Shown: positions 53,414 to 62,666 of the stretch, piece after piece | Layout of the letters: each line of letters begins with the position of its first letter | Position numbering within the stretch: position 1 is the stretch's first letter | Assembly: GCA_038106145.1 (NCBI GenBank) | Contig: JAYODD010000008.1 | Location: 62,001-126,000 of the forward strand | DNA: 64,000 nucleotides | Reading direction: 5' to 3' | Origin: JBFJKD01 sp038106145 | Lineage (GTDB): Bacteria; Pseudomonadota; Gammaproteobacteria; Pseudomonadales; Porticoccaceae | Program-made: the position numbers and the translations under genes | Notes under the pieces: generated by a model | What the model was told of the DNA's origin: nothing | Seen by the model: the letters and a program-made list of their open reading frames with translations, nothing else | The model's database searches: none

Positions 53414-55351
53414 TTAGCGGTTCAACCGGTTTGCAATTAATTCGTCAACCACCGCGGGATCTGCCAATGTCGAGGTATCCCCCAGATTTTCCAGTTCGTT
53501 GGCCGCCACCTTGCGCAAAATGCGCCGCATAATTTTACCGGACCGGGTTTTCGGTAATCCCGGCGCCCACTGGATCAAATCCGGTTTGGCGATGGCGCCG
53601 ATTTCCTTGACACACATTGCCACCAGTTCGGCACGCAACGCCTCAGAAGGCTGGATGCCACTCATCAACGTCACGTAAGCGTAAATGCCCTGACCCTTGA
53701 TGTCGTGGGGATAACCCACCACCGCCGCTTCAGCAACATGTTTATGCAACACCAGCGCACTTTCCACTTCCGCCGTTCCCATGCGATGACCGGACACGTT
53801 GAGCACGTCGTCGACGCGGCCAGTGATCCAGTAGTAACCGTCCGCATCGCGACGGGCGCCGTCACCAGTGAAATAGTAACCGGGATAGGTGGAAAAATAG
53901 GTGTCAATCAGGCGTTGGTGGTCTCCGTACACCGTGCGAATCTGACCCGGCCAGGATGCCTTGATCACCAGATTACCGGAGCCAGGACCTTCGATTTCCC
54001 GGCCGTCGCTGTCAAGCAGCGCGGGCTGTACACCGAAGAACGGCAACGTCGCGGAGCCCGGCTTGAGATCTGTCGCACCCGGCAACGGCGTCAACATGTG
54101 TCCACCGGTCTCGGTTTGCCACCAGGTGTCGACTATGGGACAGCGCGATTCCCCCACCACCCGATCGTACCACTCCCAGGCCTCGGGATTGATCGGCTCG
54201 CCCACCGTGCCCAGCAACTTCAGCGACGCCCGCGAAGTACCGCGCACGAACTCGTCCCCTGCTCCCATCAGGGCCCTGAGGGCCGTGGGCGCGGTGTAAA
54301 ACTGGGTGACCTGGTGCTTGTCCACCACCTGCCAGAACCGCGCCGCGTCGGGATAGGTCGGCACGCCCTCAAACATCAAAGTGATGGCCCCATTGCACAG
54401 CGGCCCGTAAACGATGTAGCTGTGCCCGGTAATCCAGCCCACGTCCGCCGTACACCAGAATACGTCCCCATCGTGATAATCAAAGGTGTATTTGTGGGTC
54501 ATCGCCGCCTGCAGCAGATAACCGCCGGTGGTGTGCAACACGCCCTTGGGTTTGCCGGTCGAACCGGAGGTATACAGAATAAACAAGGGATCTTCCGCGT
54601 CCATCTGCGCAGCGGGACAGTGGGCATCCACCGCCGTCATCGCCTCGTGATACCAGAGGTCGCGCTTAGCTTCCCAGTCGATCGCGCCGCCGGTGCGCCG
54701 CACCACCAGACAGGTATGCACGTCAGGGCAGGCGCTCAGCGCCTTGTCCGCATTAACTTTCAGGGGAATCTGTTTGCCGCCCCGCACCCCTTCGTCGGCG
54801 GTGATCAGGACGCGGCAATCCGCATCCAGAATACGATCTTTCAAGGCCTCGGGTGAGAAGCCACCAAACACCACCGAGTGCACAGCACCGATGCGGGCAC
54901 AGGCCAGCATCGCATAGGCGGCTTCCGGAATCATCGGCATGTAGATGCAGACCCGGTCGCCCCTGGCAACGCCCCGCGCCAGTAGAACATTGGCCAGCTT
55001 ACACACTTGCGTGTGTAATTCACGGTAGCTGATATGGGTGGCATCGGCCGGGTCATCCCCCTCCCAAATGATGGCGGTCTGCGCGCCGCGGGTGGAGAGA
55101 TGTCGATCAATGCAGTTGACCGTGACGTTGAGCTTGCCACCGGCAAACCAGGCCGCCTGCCCCGCCTTCAGGTCCGATTCACACACTTTGCTCCACGGTT
55201 TGTCCCACTGTAAAAACAGCTTAGCCTGCTCGGCCCAGAACGTTTCCGGTTGCTCCACGGACTGGCGATACATGGATGCGTAAGTCGCGCGATTGATATG
55301 GGCGTTGGCGGCCCAGGCCGAAGGCACCGGGCGCACGGGAAATTCAGACAT
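53414..55351 (-). CDS. acs: Acetyl-coenzyme A synthetase
   Basis: Acs activates acetate to acetyl-CoA through acetyl-AMP. The 645-residue length is standard. Motifs seen are the AMP-binding loop ILYTSGSTGKPKGVLHT, DTWWQTETGG and YYFTGDGARRD. The C-terminal LPKTRSGKIMRRILR contains the lysine that is acetylated to switch the enzyme off in other bacteria. Propionate may also be used. Confidence 0.97.
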   Translation of the reverse strand: MSEFPVRPVPSAWAANAHINRATYASMYRQSVEQPETFWAEQAKLFLQWDKPWSKVCESDLKAGQAAWFAGGKLNVTVNCIDRHLSTRGAQTAIIWEGDDPADATHISYRELHTQVCKLANVLLARGVARGDRVCIYMPMIPEAAYAMLACARIGAVHSVVFGGFSPEALKDRILDADCRVLITADEGVRGGKQIPLKVNADKALSACPDVHTCLVVRRTGGAIDWEAKRDLWYHEAMTAVDAHCPAAQMDAEDPLFILYTSGSTGKPKGVLHTTGGYLLQAAMTHKYTFDYHDGDVFWCTADVGWITGHSYIVYGPLCNGAITLMFEGVPTYPDAARFWQVVDKHQVTQFYTAPTALRALMGAGDEFVRGTSRASLKLLGTVGEPINPEAWEWYDRVVGESRCPIVDTWWQTETGGHMLTPLPGATDLKPGSATLPFFGVQPALLDSDGREIEGPGSGNLVIKASWPGQIRTVYGDHQRLIDTYFSTYPGYYFTGDGARRDADGYYWITGRVDDVLNVSGHRMGTAEVESALVLHKHVAEAAVVGYPHDIKGQGIYAYVTLMSGIQPSEALRAELVAMCVKEIGAIAKPDLIQWAPGLPKTRSGKIMRRILRKVAANELENLGDTSTLADPAVVDELIANRLNR

Positions 55352-55438
55352 TGCTCCCCCTGTTGATTGTTTTAGCCGGTCGCTGATTTTGTCACAACAC
55401 GGGGGAGTGGGCTACACGACAGAAGGTTAAATCTGGAT

Positions 55439-55865
55439 TCAGGAAGCAACCTGAACCGGAATGGTGTTGGCGGTGCGCTCCACGCTATTGTCGCGATTCA
55501 GGTACACCAGTTTCGGGCTGTGCCTGGCCATCTCCGCCTCGCTGAACTGACCGTAAGCAGCGATGATCACGCGATCGCCAACCTGCACCTNNNNNNNNNN
55601 CGTCGCGGTAAAGCACGATCGGGACGATGCCTGCCTTGCGCGCCGCCGCGCCGTTCATTGACACCGTGCGCGATCCAGCCTGGGCACGGATAATATAGGT
55701 GGTAAAACGTTCGCCATTATCGACATTGTAAATGTCGATCTGTTCAAATTCGCGCATGCCCGCCAATTCCAGCAAGTCGCTGTCAATCGCGCAGGAACCG
55801 TCGTACCACAATTCGGCCTGAGTCACGGAAGCCATGTGCAACTTGGCTTTCAGCATATTACTCAT
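55439..55865 (-). CDS. panD: Aspartate 1-decarboxylase (coding sequence crosses an assembly gap)
   Basis: PanD makes beta-alanine from aspartate for pantothenate. It cleaves itself at a Gly-Ser bond to form a pyruvoyl cofactor; here the site is DGSCAID near residue 25. The reading frame breaks at a 10-N gap. The far side reads VQVGDRVIIAAYGQFSEAE and ends with IPVQVAS and TGA at 55439, the normal C terminus. Family alignments expect the VQVGD part directly after NGAAARK. Instead, 33 bases coding AGIVPIVLYRD precede the gap, so the contig end is probably faulty or variant. ATG 55865 overlaps the end of panC; ATG 55856 is an alternative. Confidence 0.9.
55591..55600. other. Assembly gap (10 N) in panD
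   Basis: Ten N bases separate two contigs inside panD. The frames on the two sides do not match across exactly ten bases. One flank carries about 33 bases not expected in the family and containing a short palindrome. Confidence 0.97.
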
Positions 55866-56814
55866 CACGTCTGCTTTCCTCCCGCACCGTCAGGGTCACG
55901 TTGTCGATCAGTCTGGCGCCGCTGGTGTACATCGCACCCAGCACCACTATCTCGCCATCGTCGTCCGCCGCTGGCTCCAAGTTTTTTGCGTTGCGAATAC
56001 TAACATAATCGAGACGAAATCCCAGTCCCTCGATACGCCTGCCGACCTCCCGTTCGAGTTCGGGGAAATCCCGCCGCCCCGCAATAATCTGCTCCCTGCA
56101 CCAGCTCAGGCTGGTGTACAGCGCCGTGGCGCGGGGTCGCTCCTCGGGCGTCAGGTAACTGTTGCGCGAACTCAGCGCCAGCCCGTCGCTATCGCGCGCG
56201 ATGGGTGCGCCAACGATGGTCACCGGAATACACAGGTCTTCCACCATGCGCCGAATGACCGCCAGCTGCTGATAATCCTTGATGCCGAAAATGGCGGTTT
56301 CCGGTTGCACAATGTGAAATAACTTGGACACCACCGTGGTAACGCCTTCAAAATGCCCGGGACGACTTGCACCGCACAGAATATCGGTCATGGTAGGCAC
56401 CACCACCCGTGTTTGATCTGCCATGCCGTTGGGGTAAATTTCACTCTCGTCCGGGTGAAACAGGTAGTCGGCGCCGGTATCCCGTAATTTTTGTATATCG
56501 GCTTCGAGGGTCCTGGGGTATTTTTCCCAGTCTTCATTCAAACCAAATTGCAGCGGATTCACGAAAATACTGACTACGACCACATCCCCCAGTTGCCTGG
56601 CGCGACGCACCAGTTGCAGATGCCCTTCGTGTAAATTACCCATGGTGGGCACGAACGCAATGCGCCTTCCCGCCCGCCTTTCGTGATCCAAAGCAGCGCG
56701 GACACCGTGCACCGTGCGAAAAACTTTCAGTGCTGCAGCGGCATCTGCCTGGGCCACGGGTGCGGGCACCACCTGCGCGGTTACATGGCCCGCTTGCACT
56801 CCCTTTGTAGTCAT
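55858..56814 (-). CDS. panC: Pantothenate synthetase
   Basis: PanC joins pantoate and beta-alanine with ATP. The start at 56814 is chosen with GGAG ten bases upstream; it gives 318 residues. About 28 residues (Ala/Val/Pro-rich, containing QVVPAPVAQADAAAALK) precede the usual beginning near VFRTVHGVRAAL, so homologues are shorter at the N terminus. The nucleotide-binding MGNLHEGHL (HxGH) and ALSSRNSYL motifs are present. panD overlaps the stop. panB is absent from the neighbourhood, and the operon lies instead directly after dnaB. Confidence 0.95.
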   Translation of the reverse strand: MTTKGVQAGHVTAQVVPAPVAQADAAAALKVFRTVHGVRAALDHERRAGRRIAFVPTMGNLHEGHLQLVRRARQLGDVVVVSIFVNPLQFGLNEDWEKYPRTLEADIQKLRDTGADYLFHPDESEIYPNGMADQTRVVVPTMTDILCGASRPGHFEGVTTVVSKLFHIVQPETAIFGIKDYQQLAVIRRMVEDLCIPVTIVGAPIARDSDGLALSSRNSYLTPEERPRATALYTSLSWCREQIIAGRRDFPELEREVGRRIEGLGFRLDYVSIRNAKNLEPAADDDGEIVVLGAMYTSGARLIDNVTLTVREESRRDE

Positions 56815-56842
56815 CGATAACGATCTCCGCCAGCGCTCTCTA

Positions 56843-58264
56843 CTACTCGGCAAAATAATCCCGCGCGAGATTTTCAAAGCGGGTGTACTTACCAATAAAT
56901 GTCAGTTTTGCCGTGCCGATCGGCCCGTTACGCTGCTTGCCAATAATAATTTCCGCAACGCCTTTGTCCTGACTGTCCTCGTGATACACCTCGTCGCGAT
57001 AGATAAAGACAATCACATCTGCATCCTGCTCGATCGCGCCCGACTCCCGCAAATCCGAATTAATCGGCCGCTTGTTGGGGCGCTGCTCGACGTTGCGACT
57101 GAGCTGGGAAAGCGCGATCATCGGACAGGAAAACTCCCGGGCAATTAATTTCAGCTCTCGCGAAATCTGCGAAATTTCCTGCACCCGCCCTTCGACTCGG
57201 GTACTGGCACTCATCAGTTGTAAATAATCAACCATAATCATCGCCGGGGTCGACAAAGCATCCAGTTCCTCGGGCGTCAGATGCGGCTGTGTTTTTTTTA
57301 GGTGGTCCCGGGTTTCCTTGCAGTGGGTACGCACCCGGCTGCGAATTTCCATGGGATTTATCCCCGGAGTGTCATCGATCAGCAGCGGTCGATCCTTGAG
57401 GCGCGCCGCCGCGCCGGCCAGCCGGGTAAAATCGTCCGGGGTAAGATTACCGCTGCGCATCCGGGTCTGATCTATTTTGCCCATCGACGAAAGCAGGCGA
57501 ATAATCAGCTGATTGGCTGGCATTTCCAGACTGAAAACCAGCACGGGACGGTTCTGATGGAGCGCTGCGTGCTCCACCATATTCATGGCAAAGGAAGTTT
57601 TACCCATCGATGGTCGACCCGCCACGACCACCAGATCCGAGGTCTGCCAGCCGGAGGTCATGTCGTTGAGATCGGTGAAACCGGTGTCCAGCCCGGTGAT
57701 ATCCAGATCGCTATTAAACAACTCATCGATGCGTTCGACCGCGGCCCGTAGCAGCTCGTTGACATTCTGGAAACCGCCTTTTTTGGGGCGATTTTCCATG
57801 ACGTCCAGTAAACGACGCTCCGCCTCGGCCAGCAACCGATTGCTATCCCAACCCAGCGGGTTATGTCCCTTCTTGATGATGTCGCTGGCGGCGGCAATCA
57901 GTTTGCGGACAATTGCCCGCTCCTGAACAATTTGCGCATACGCCTGAATATTGGCCGCACTGGGGGTATTGTTGGCGAGCTCTACCAGATAGGCGCCGCC
58001 ACCGGCCTCCTCCAGTTCATCTGCCTGTTTGAGGGTCTCGGAAAGGGTGATGGCATCGAGCGGCCGTTCCGCGGCCGCCAGATTGCTCATGGTGCGGAAA
58101 ATAAGTCGATGATCGTGACTAAAGAAATCGTCTTCCCGGATCTGGGCAGCGACAGCTTCGAAAGCCCCGTTATCCAGCATCAGGGCACCCAAAACCGCCT
58201 GCTCCGCCTCAAGAGAATGAGGCAATTCCGGGTTGAGCGCGTCGTCTCGCAACATTTCCGTCAT
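56843..58264 (-). CDS. dnaB: Replicative DNA helicase DnaB
   Basis: DnaB is the hexameric helicase that unwinds DNA at the replication fork. The 473-residue product has the N-terminal domain (HSLEAEQAVLGALMLDN), the Walker A motif AGRPSMGKTSFAMN, the Walker B-like MIMVDYLQLM and the arginine-finger region near GKQRNGPIGTAKLTF. No intein is present. ATG 58264 is used; a GTG two codons upstream is possible. It follows rplI, as in Pseudomonas. Confidence 0.97.
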   Translation of the reverse strand: MTEMLRDDALNPELPHSLEAEQAVLGALMLDNGAFEAVAAQIREDDFFSHDHRLIFRTMSNLAAAERPLDAITLSETLKQADELEEAGGGAYLVELANNTPSAANIQAYAQIVQERAIVRKLIAAASDIIKKGHNPLGWDSNRLLAEAERRLLDVMENRPKKGGFQNVNELLRAAVERIDELFNSDLDITGLDTGFTDLNDMTSGWQTSDLVVVAGRPSMGKTSFAMNMVEHAALHQNRPVLVFSLEMPANQLIIRLLSSMGKIDQTRMRSGNLTPDDFTRLAGAAARLKDRPLLIDDTPGINPMEIRSRVRTHCKETRDHLKKTQPHLTPEELDALSTPAMIMVDYLQLMSASTRVEGRVQEISQISRELKLIAREFSCPMIALSQLSRNVEQRPNKRPINSDLRESGAIEQDADVIVFIYRDEVYHEDSQDKGVAEIIIGKQRNGPIGTAKLTFIGKYTRFENLARDYFAE

Positions 58265-58364
58265 AACCACACTCGCTGGTGGCTATATTACCAAGCAACC
58301 ACCCTGGTGACTGGAGTAAAGAAGCAACTGTGGATCAGCTTCAGTTTACCGCTGGTAAACAGGA

Positions 58365-58820
58365 CTAATCCGCAGCGGCCGCAACCACTACCTGCACGGC
58401 TACGGTGACTTCGCTGTGCAACTGTATATCAACGTTGAATTCACCCAGTTCGCGCAGCGGGCCGCCGGGCATTTTGACTTCGCTTTTGGCTACTTCAGCG
58501 CCTGCGGCGGTAAAGGCATCCGCGATATCTTTAGGTCCGACCGAACCAAACAATTTACCTTCTTCGCCGGCAACCGCGCTGATTGTAACGCTTGCTATGG
58601 CGGTCAGTTGTGCCGCCCGCGCATTGGCATCACCCAGTTTCTCCGCCGCCGCTTTTTCCAGATCGGCGCGACGCCGCTCAAACTCGGCGATATTTTCCGC
58701 TGTGGCAAAGATTGCCTTGCCGGTGCGTATGAGAAAATTACGGCCATAGCCGGGCTTGACGGTCACCTTGTCACCGATACCACCAACACGACCCACTTTT
58801 TCGAGAAGAATTACTTCCAT
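58365..58820 (-). CDS. rplI: 50S ribosomal protein L9
   Basis: L9 binds 23S rRNA through its N-terminal domain and reaches out from the L1 stalk base. The 151-residue protein starts MEVILLEKVGRVG and contains the conserved VKPGYGRNFLIRTGKA. A long helix and a C-terminal domain follow. It lies between the DUF2232 gene and dnaB. Confidence 0.98.
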   Translation of the reverse strand: MEVILLEKVGRVGGIGDKVTVKPGYGRNFLIRTGKAIFATAENIAEFERRRADLEKAAAEKLGDANARAAQLTAIASVTISAVAGEEGKLFGSVGPKDIADAFTAAGAEVAKSEVKMPGGPLRELGEFNVDIQLHSEVTVAVQVVVAAAAD

Positions 58821-58838
58821 CGTTACTATCCTCTGCTA

Positions 58839-59711
58839 TCAATCCGAACGACCCGGTCCACGACGCGCGTTATACCGGGAGCGCAAATCCATCCAGCTGT
58901 CGATAAACCCCAGCCCGACCAGCACCAGGCTTAAGGGACCAACCAATACAAGCCCCAGGTACAACGCCACTAGCCAATGCACGCCGAGGGGTGCGACGGC
59001 GACCAGGTGATGCGCCAACGCGAGCCCGCCCAACAACAGCGGCAAGCTCAGCACACCGCCCCAGCTGATGTACTCCGGAGGCAATAAATACGATCCGAGC
59101 ACTGCCATCAGCAGTATCGTCGCCAACCGTGGCTCCAGTCGCAGGCCGTGAAACTCCCGACGAAAACCTCCCGGATTGTACAACATCGCCTGCCACCACC
59201 GCGCCACCAGCAAACTTGTGACCGTACTGACGCAGATTACCCAGGCCACGAAGCCAATGACAAAGGGCACGCTGGCCATACTGGCCAACTGTGCCTGTTG
59301 GGCGTCCGGCTGGAGCTTCTGCAACCACTGCGTCACCGCATGCTGAATGGCGACTACCGGCTCGCTCAAAAATGCTCCCATCAGCAGCGCGACTACGGCG
59401 CTAATCAGCACAATGGCAGTCAGCGCGAGCGACCAGGACACCATATTGCGCAGTATCTCCGCGCCAACCCAGATCACCGCCACGACCGCAATAGATGCCC
59501 ACATCATCACCGGGCTGGCATCTCCCGCCGACAGCGCCACCAATAGCGGTAGTGCTCCCCACAGGGCTACCAACAATCCTTCGGTCGCACCCTGGCGCAA
59601 TGTCACCAGACCTACCGTGGCCGGACTTATCAACGGCAACAAATTGCCGAGCGACGCGACTGCGGCCGCCCGCCACCGTCCGGCCATGATAAATTCCGCC
59701 AGTGCGCGCAT
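58839..59711 (-). CDS. DUF2232 polytopic membrane protein of the rpsR-rplI operon
   Basis: This 290-residue protein has about eight transmembrane helices and very few charged residues, except for a short basic C terminus. It corresponds to the uncharacterised membrane protein that sits between rpsR and rplI in many gammaproteobacteria (DUF2232-like). Its function is unknown. Gene order is the main ground for naming it. It is 18-19 bases from both neighbours, so it is certainly part of the ribosomal protein transcript. ATG 59711 was chosen over one codon earlier. Confidence 0.85.
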   Translation of the reverse strand: MRALAEFIMAGRWRAAAVASLGNLLPLISPATVGLVTLRQGATEGLLVALWGALPLLVALSAGDASPVMMWASIAVVAVIWVGAEILRNMVSWSLALTAIVLISAVVALLMGAFLSEPVVAIQHAVTQWLQKLQPDAQQAQLASMASVPFVIGFVAWVICVSTVTSLLVARWWQAMLYNPGGFRREFHGLRLEPRLATILLMAVLGSYLLPPEYISWGGVLSLPLLLGGLALAHHLVAVAPLGVHWLVALYLGLVLVGPLSLVLVGLGFIDSWMDLRSRYNARRGPGRSD

Positions 59712-59730
59712 CATGATGACGAAACGATGC

Positions 59731-59958
59731 TTAGCTGTGGCTATCCGTGTAGGGTAACAACGACAAAAACCGCGCCCGCTTGATGGCGGTGGCCAACTGG
59801 CGCTGGTATTTGGCTTTGGTCCCGGTAATTCTGCTGGGGACTATTTTCCCCGTTTCGGACACGTACGCTTTCAGCGTCTCAAGATCTTTGTAGTCAATCT
59901 CGGTAACACCTTCCGCGGTAAAGCGGCAAAATTTGCGACGACGATTAAAACGTGCCAT
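59731..59958 (-). CDS. rpsR: 30S ribosomal protein S18
   Basis: S18 binds 16S rRNA as a heterodimer with S6. The 75-residue protein has RRKFCRFTAEGVTEIDYKD and TGTKAKYQRQLATAIKRARFL, the family signature. It starts three bases after rpsF. Confidence 0.98.
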   Translation of the reverse strand: MARFNRRRKFCRFTAEGVTEIDYKDLETLKAYVSETGKIVPSRITGTKAKYQRQLATAIKRARFLSLLPYTDSHS

Positions 59959-59961
59959 GAC

Positions 59962-60474
59962 TTATGCCTCCGCCTGTGGTTCTGATTCTTCCGCTTCACT
60001 GTCATCCAGATCTGGAACATCCATACCGTCGACGTCGTTGGCGGTTTCTTCACCGGCCGCCTCCGCTGCCAGACCGGCGGCCGCATCCGCCTCTGCCTTG
60101 GCGGCGCGTTCAGCCTCGCGACGCTCGCGATTTTCCTTCTCGGAACGCTCTGCACGCTCGGCTTTCATGATTTGCGTTTCCTCGGTGATCGCTTCATCGC
60201 GGCTAATCACGAGGTGGCGAATAACGGCATCGTTGTAGCGAAACGTAGCCGTAAGCTCGTCGAGCACTTCCTGCCCGCACTCTATATTCAACAACACGTA
60301 GTGGGCTTTATGGATTTTTTCGATAGGGTAAGCAAGCTGCCGACGGCCCCAATCCTCCTGACGATGGATTTTGCCGCCGCCGCTGGCGATAGTCTTGGCA
60401 TAGCGATCCAGCATACCCGCGACCTGTTCACTCTGGTCGGGGTGCACCATAAACACGATTTCGTAATGACGCAT
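59962..60474 (-). CDS. rpsF: 30S ribosomal protein S6 with long acidic C-terminal extension
   Basis: S6 pairs with S18 on the 30S platform. The first 100 residues are normal (MRHYEIVFMVHPDQSEQV, GRRQLAYPIEKIHKAHYVL). The total length is 170, against about 130-135 in E. coli. The added tail (about 100-170) begins with a charged helical part rich in Glu, Arg and Ala and ends in a very acidic stretch (DDSEAEESEPQAEA). In E. coli the S6 tail is modified with extra glutamates by RimK. The gene opens the rpsF-rpsR-DUF2232-rplI-dnaB operon under a leader of S6:S18 type. Confidence 0.97.
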   Translation of the reverse strand: MRHYEIVFMVHPDQSEQVAGMLDRYAKTIASGGGKIHRQEDWGRRQLAYPIEKIHKAHYVLLNIECGQEVLDELTATFRYNDAVIRHLVISRDEAITEETQIMKAERAERSEKENRERREAERAAKAEADAAAGLAAEAAGEETANDVDGMDVPDLDDSEAEESEPQAEA

Positions 60475-60479
60475 TGTAG

Positions 60480-60524
60480 CTCCTTTCGGGTTAAGTCACC
60501 CGCAACATACGGTGTGACAAGGAG
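60480..60524 (-). promoter_or_regulatory. Likely S6:S18 autoregulatory leader of rpsF
   Basis: The mRNA leader can form a stem in which CUCCUU (60524-60519) pairs with AAGGAG (60485-60480), the ribosome-binding site. Inside it, a second stem GUCAC/GUGAC (60518-60514 with 60499-60495) leaves an unpaired UUAACCCGA bulge containing CCG. A two-stem hairpin with a CCG-bearing bulge is the known shape of the S6:S18 leader, which represses translation when the proteins are in excess. The assignment is by manual folding. Confidence 0.7.
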
Positions 60525-60567
60525 AGCCCAGGCTGGTACGCGGTTTAGCCGGGGCCGGGGGCGCGGA

Positions 60568-60596
60568 ATTATAGGGGGCGTTAGCGGAAATAGCAA
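60568..60596 (-). promoter_or_regulatory. Promoter of the rpsF operon with GC-rich discriminator
   Basis: On the minus strand, TTGCTA (60596-60591), a 17-base spacer and a perfect TATAAT (60573-60568) are followed by CCGCGCCCCC. Such a C/G-rich discriminator is typical of ribosomal promoters repressed by ppGpp. Confidence 0.7.
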
Positions 60597-60675
60597 ACGG
60601 GAAACCGTCTGTGGCGCAATCCTGAAGTGCTCCATTCGAGGGCATCGCGGGGACCGTCTTTCCCCGTCCCGGAGG

Positions 60676-62340
60676 TCAACCCGCTCGCGGAAAGGTGGCA
60701 TCGGCAGCGTTTTCGGCTCCGCCTTCGTCGCCGTCCGATGCCCGCCGCAAATCCGCTGAAATGCTGTCGCGCAACACCTGGTAATGACCAAGGGCGCGGT
60801 ACCATTGCTCGATAATCCGTCGCGAAACACTGATCATCTGGAGCGACTGGTCGAGGACGTGGCGATCCAGTTCCCCAGCCATCGCCCGTTGCAAAAGGGT
60901 TGCCTTGACTGACTCGTAAGTGGTTTCTATCGCTGCAAAGGAGCCCGGCTCTGCGGCACCCCTGATCGCGCTCCAGTCCTTCGCCAGGGTCTCATACAGC
61001 CGCGCAAACCAGTCTTCCAACAGTTCAGTGGTCGCTGAAGTGTCGGTGCGGCTACGCAGCTTATTCCCGTTCTCCCGCAACAACGCCAGCGCCTCCTCGA
61101 TATTGACCAGATTGTGCTGAATATGCCACCCCTGAATAAATATTTCCGCCTGCGCGCCGGTTAATTCCCGGCGGCTGACGTCGAGCAGAAATTCGCCAAT
61201 GCCATCCAGCACCTGACGCCGGTCGATGGGCCGGGAAGCGCGCTGCCGGTGCTCCCTCACCAGCGCGCCCACTGCAGCGGGATACTGCTCCAGCAGGCGG
61301 GAGAACTCCCTATACAGCGCCACCCGGGCGGCATCGGGCAACTCGGCCACGTTGCTATCGAGGTATTGCAAGGTCCCGCTCGACAGTTGGCGACGTTGAA
61401 AGCGGGTCTGCAAAAATCCGCTCATGCGCGGCTCCACCGGCCACATCAACAGAATGCCGAGCAGGTTAAACAGGGTGTGGAACATTGCCAGAGCCGTCGT
61501 CGGGTCGCTCCCCAGAGCCAACCCGTGCATCAGTATCTGCACCGCCCCCAGCAGGGGATACAGCATCAGCAGCGCAACAACCGCCGTAACTACGTTAAAC
61601 AGGACATGGGCAAGGGCCAGGCGCCGGGCATTGGCAGTGGCGCCCAGAGTGGCGATCAGCGCCGTGGAGGTAGTACCTACATTAGCGCCGATCACCACCG
61701 CGGCGGCATCGGCGAGATTCAGCAACCCACCCGCCAGGGCGGTTAACACCACCGCGATCGCCGCGCTGGAAGACTGCATCAACGTGGTGAGAATAATGCC
61801 ACTGCCCACCATTACCACCCATCGGTAGGCGCCCACCTGCAACGGTAACGACGGCGCCACCCCGGTAAACGCCGCCGCCAGTGTCTCGATGCCAAGAAAT
61901 AAAATGCCAAAACCTGCCAGCGCCATACCCAGGCTGCGGTAGCGATCCGTGGGCGCGAACACCCGCAACATGGCGCCGACACCAACAAGCGGCAGGGCAA
62001 GTATATCCACCTTGAACTTGAATCCGATCAGGGCCACCAACCAGGCGGTCAGGGTTGTGCCCAAATTACTGCCAAAGATCACCCAGACCGCCCGCTCGAA
62101 ACGCAGCAATCCGGTATTGACGAATCCCAGCGCCGCTACGGTAACCGCGCTGGAGGATTGCAGTGCAGCCGTCAGTAGCGTCCCCGCAAGTAAACCCCGC
62201 GCCCGACTGGACGTCCAGCGCGCCAACAAACCCGCGAGGGAACCCGCGGCAGCCACCCGCAGCCCCTCGGTAATCAACCACATGCCCAACAAAAATAGTC
62301 CGACACCGCCGAAGCCCACGGCAATAATTTCCACCGTCAC
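60676..62340 (-). CDS. Na+/phosphate cotransporter family protein with PhoU-like domain
   Basis: This 554-residue protein belongs to the NptA/SLC34-like Na/Pi cotransporter family. Two inverted halves each have the QSSS motif (ALQSSSAVTVAAL near 60 and LMQSSSAAIAVVL near 190) and GTTxTA segments. The C-terminal 200 residues are a helical PhoU-like domain. Expected role: Na+-driven phosphate movement across the inner membrane, possibly efflux. GTG 62340 has AGGAG nine bases upstream. It sits between the CDP-alcohol gene region and rpsF, where Pseudomonas has no such gene. Confidence 0.9.
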   Translation of the reverse strand: MTVEIIAVGFGGVGLFLLGMWLITEGLRVAAAGSLAGLLARWTSSRARGLLAGTLLTAALQSSSAVTVAALGFVNTGLLRFERAVWVIFGSNLGTTLTAWLVALIGFKFKVDILALPLVGVGAMLRVFAPTDRYRSLGMALAGFGILFLGIETLAAAFTGVAPSLPLQVGAYRWVVMVGSGIILTTLMQSSSAAIAVVLTALAGGLLNLADAAAVVIGANVGTTSTALIATLGATANARRLALAHVLFNVVTAVVALLMLYPLLGAVQILMHGLALGSDPTTALAMFHTLFNLLGILLMWPVEPRMSGFLQTRFQRRQLSSGTLQYLDSNVAELPDAARVALYREFSRLLEQYPAAVGALVREHRQRASRPIDRRQVLDGIGEFLLDVSRRELTGAQAEIFIQGWHIQHNLVNIEEALALLRENGNKLRSRTDTSATTELLEDWFARLYETLAKDWSAIRGAAEPGSFAAIETTYESVKATLLQRAMAGELDRHVLDQSLQMISVSRRIIEQWYRALGHYQVLRDSISADLRRASDGDEGGAENAADATFPRAG

Positions 62341-62666
62341 CGGGGTATGCTCCTGGTGTGGACGCTAGGGGCGGCGCGAAGTGGGACAGGGAGTCGAGTA
62401 GTTCCCTGCAGGCCAGGGCGCAGGGCGTCCCAAACATATTTCACCCTGCCAGACAGAATTAACCGATTCAATGTATGCAATGCCCCAACTGTTGTCCCTG
62501 CCAGATCCAGCCCCGCCACACCGACCACTGCGGCAACACCGGCCTGACCGTTGTCGAACCGCACCGGGGCTGCCTGTCTTCAGACTTGGCCATCTACCGG
62601 CAAACCCTTATTATCTTTTCCCGTCGGCCATACCGGGTCGCGAGCTTCATCAGCGGAGTCAACCTC

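Noticed and set aside
53705..54856. 383-codon plus-strand frame opposite acs
   Set aside because: Antisense shadow of a highly conserved gene.
55485..55590. Alternative panD C terminus in the shifted frame
   Set aside because: The frame after the gap has no PanD residues, while the neighbouring frame encodes the conserved C terminus.
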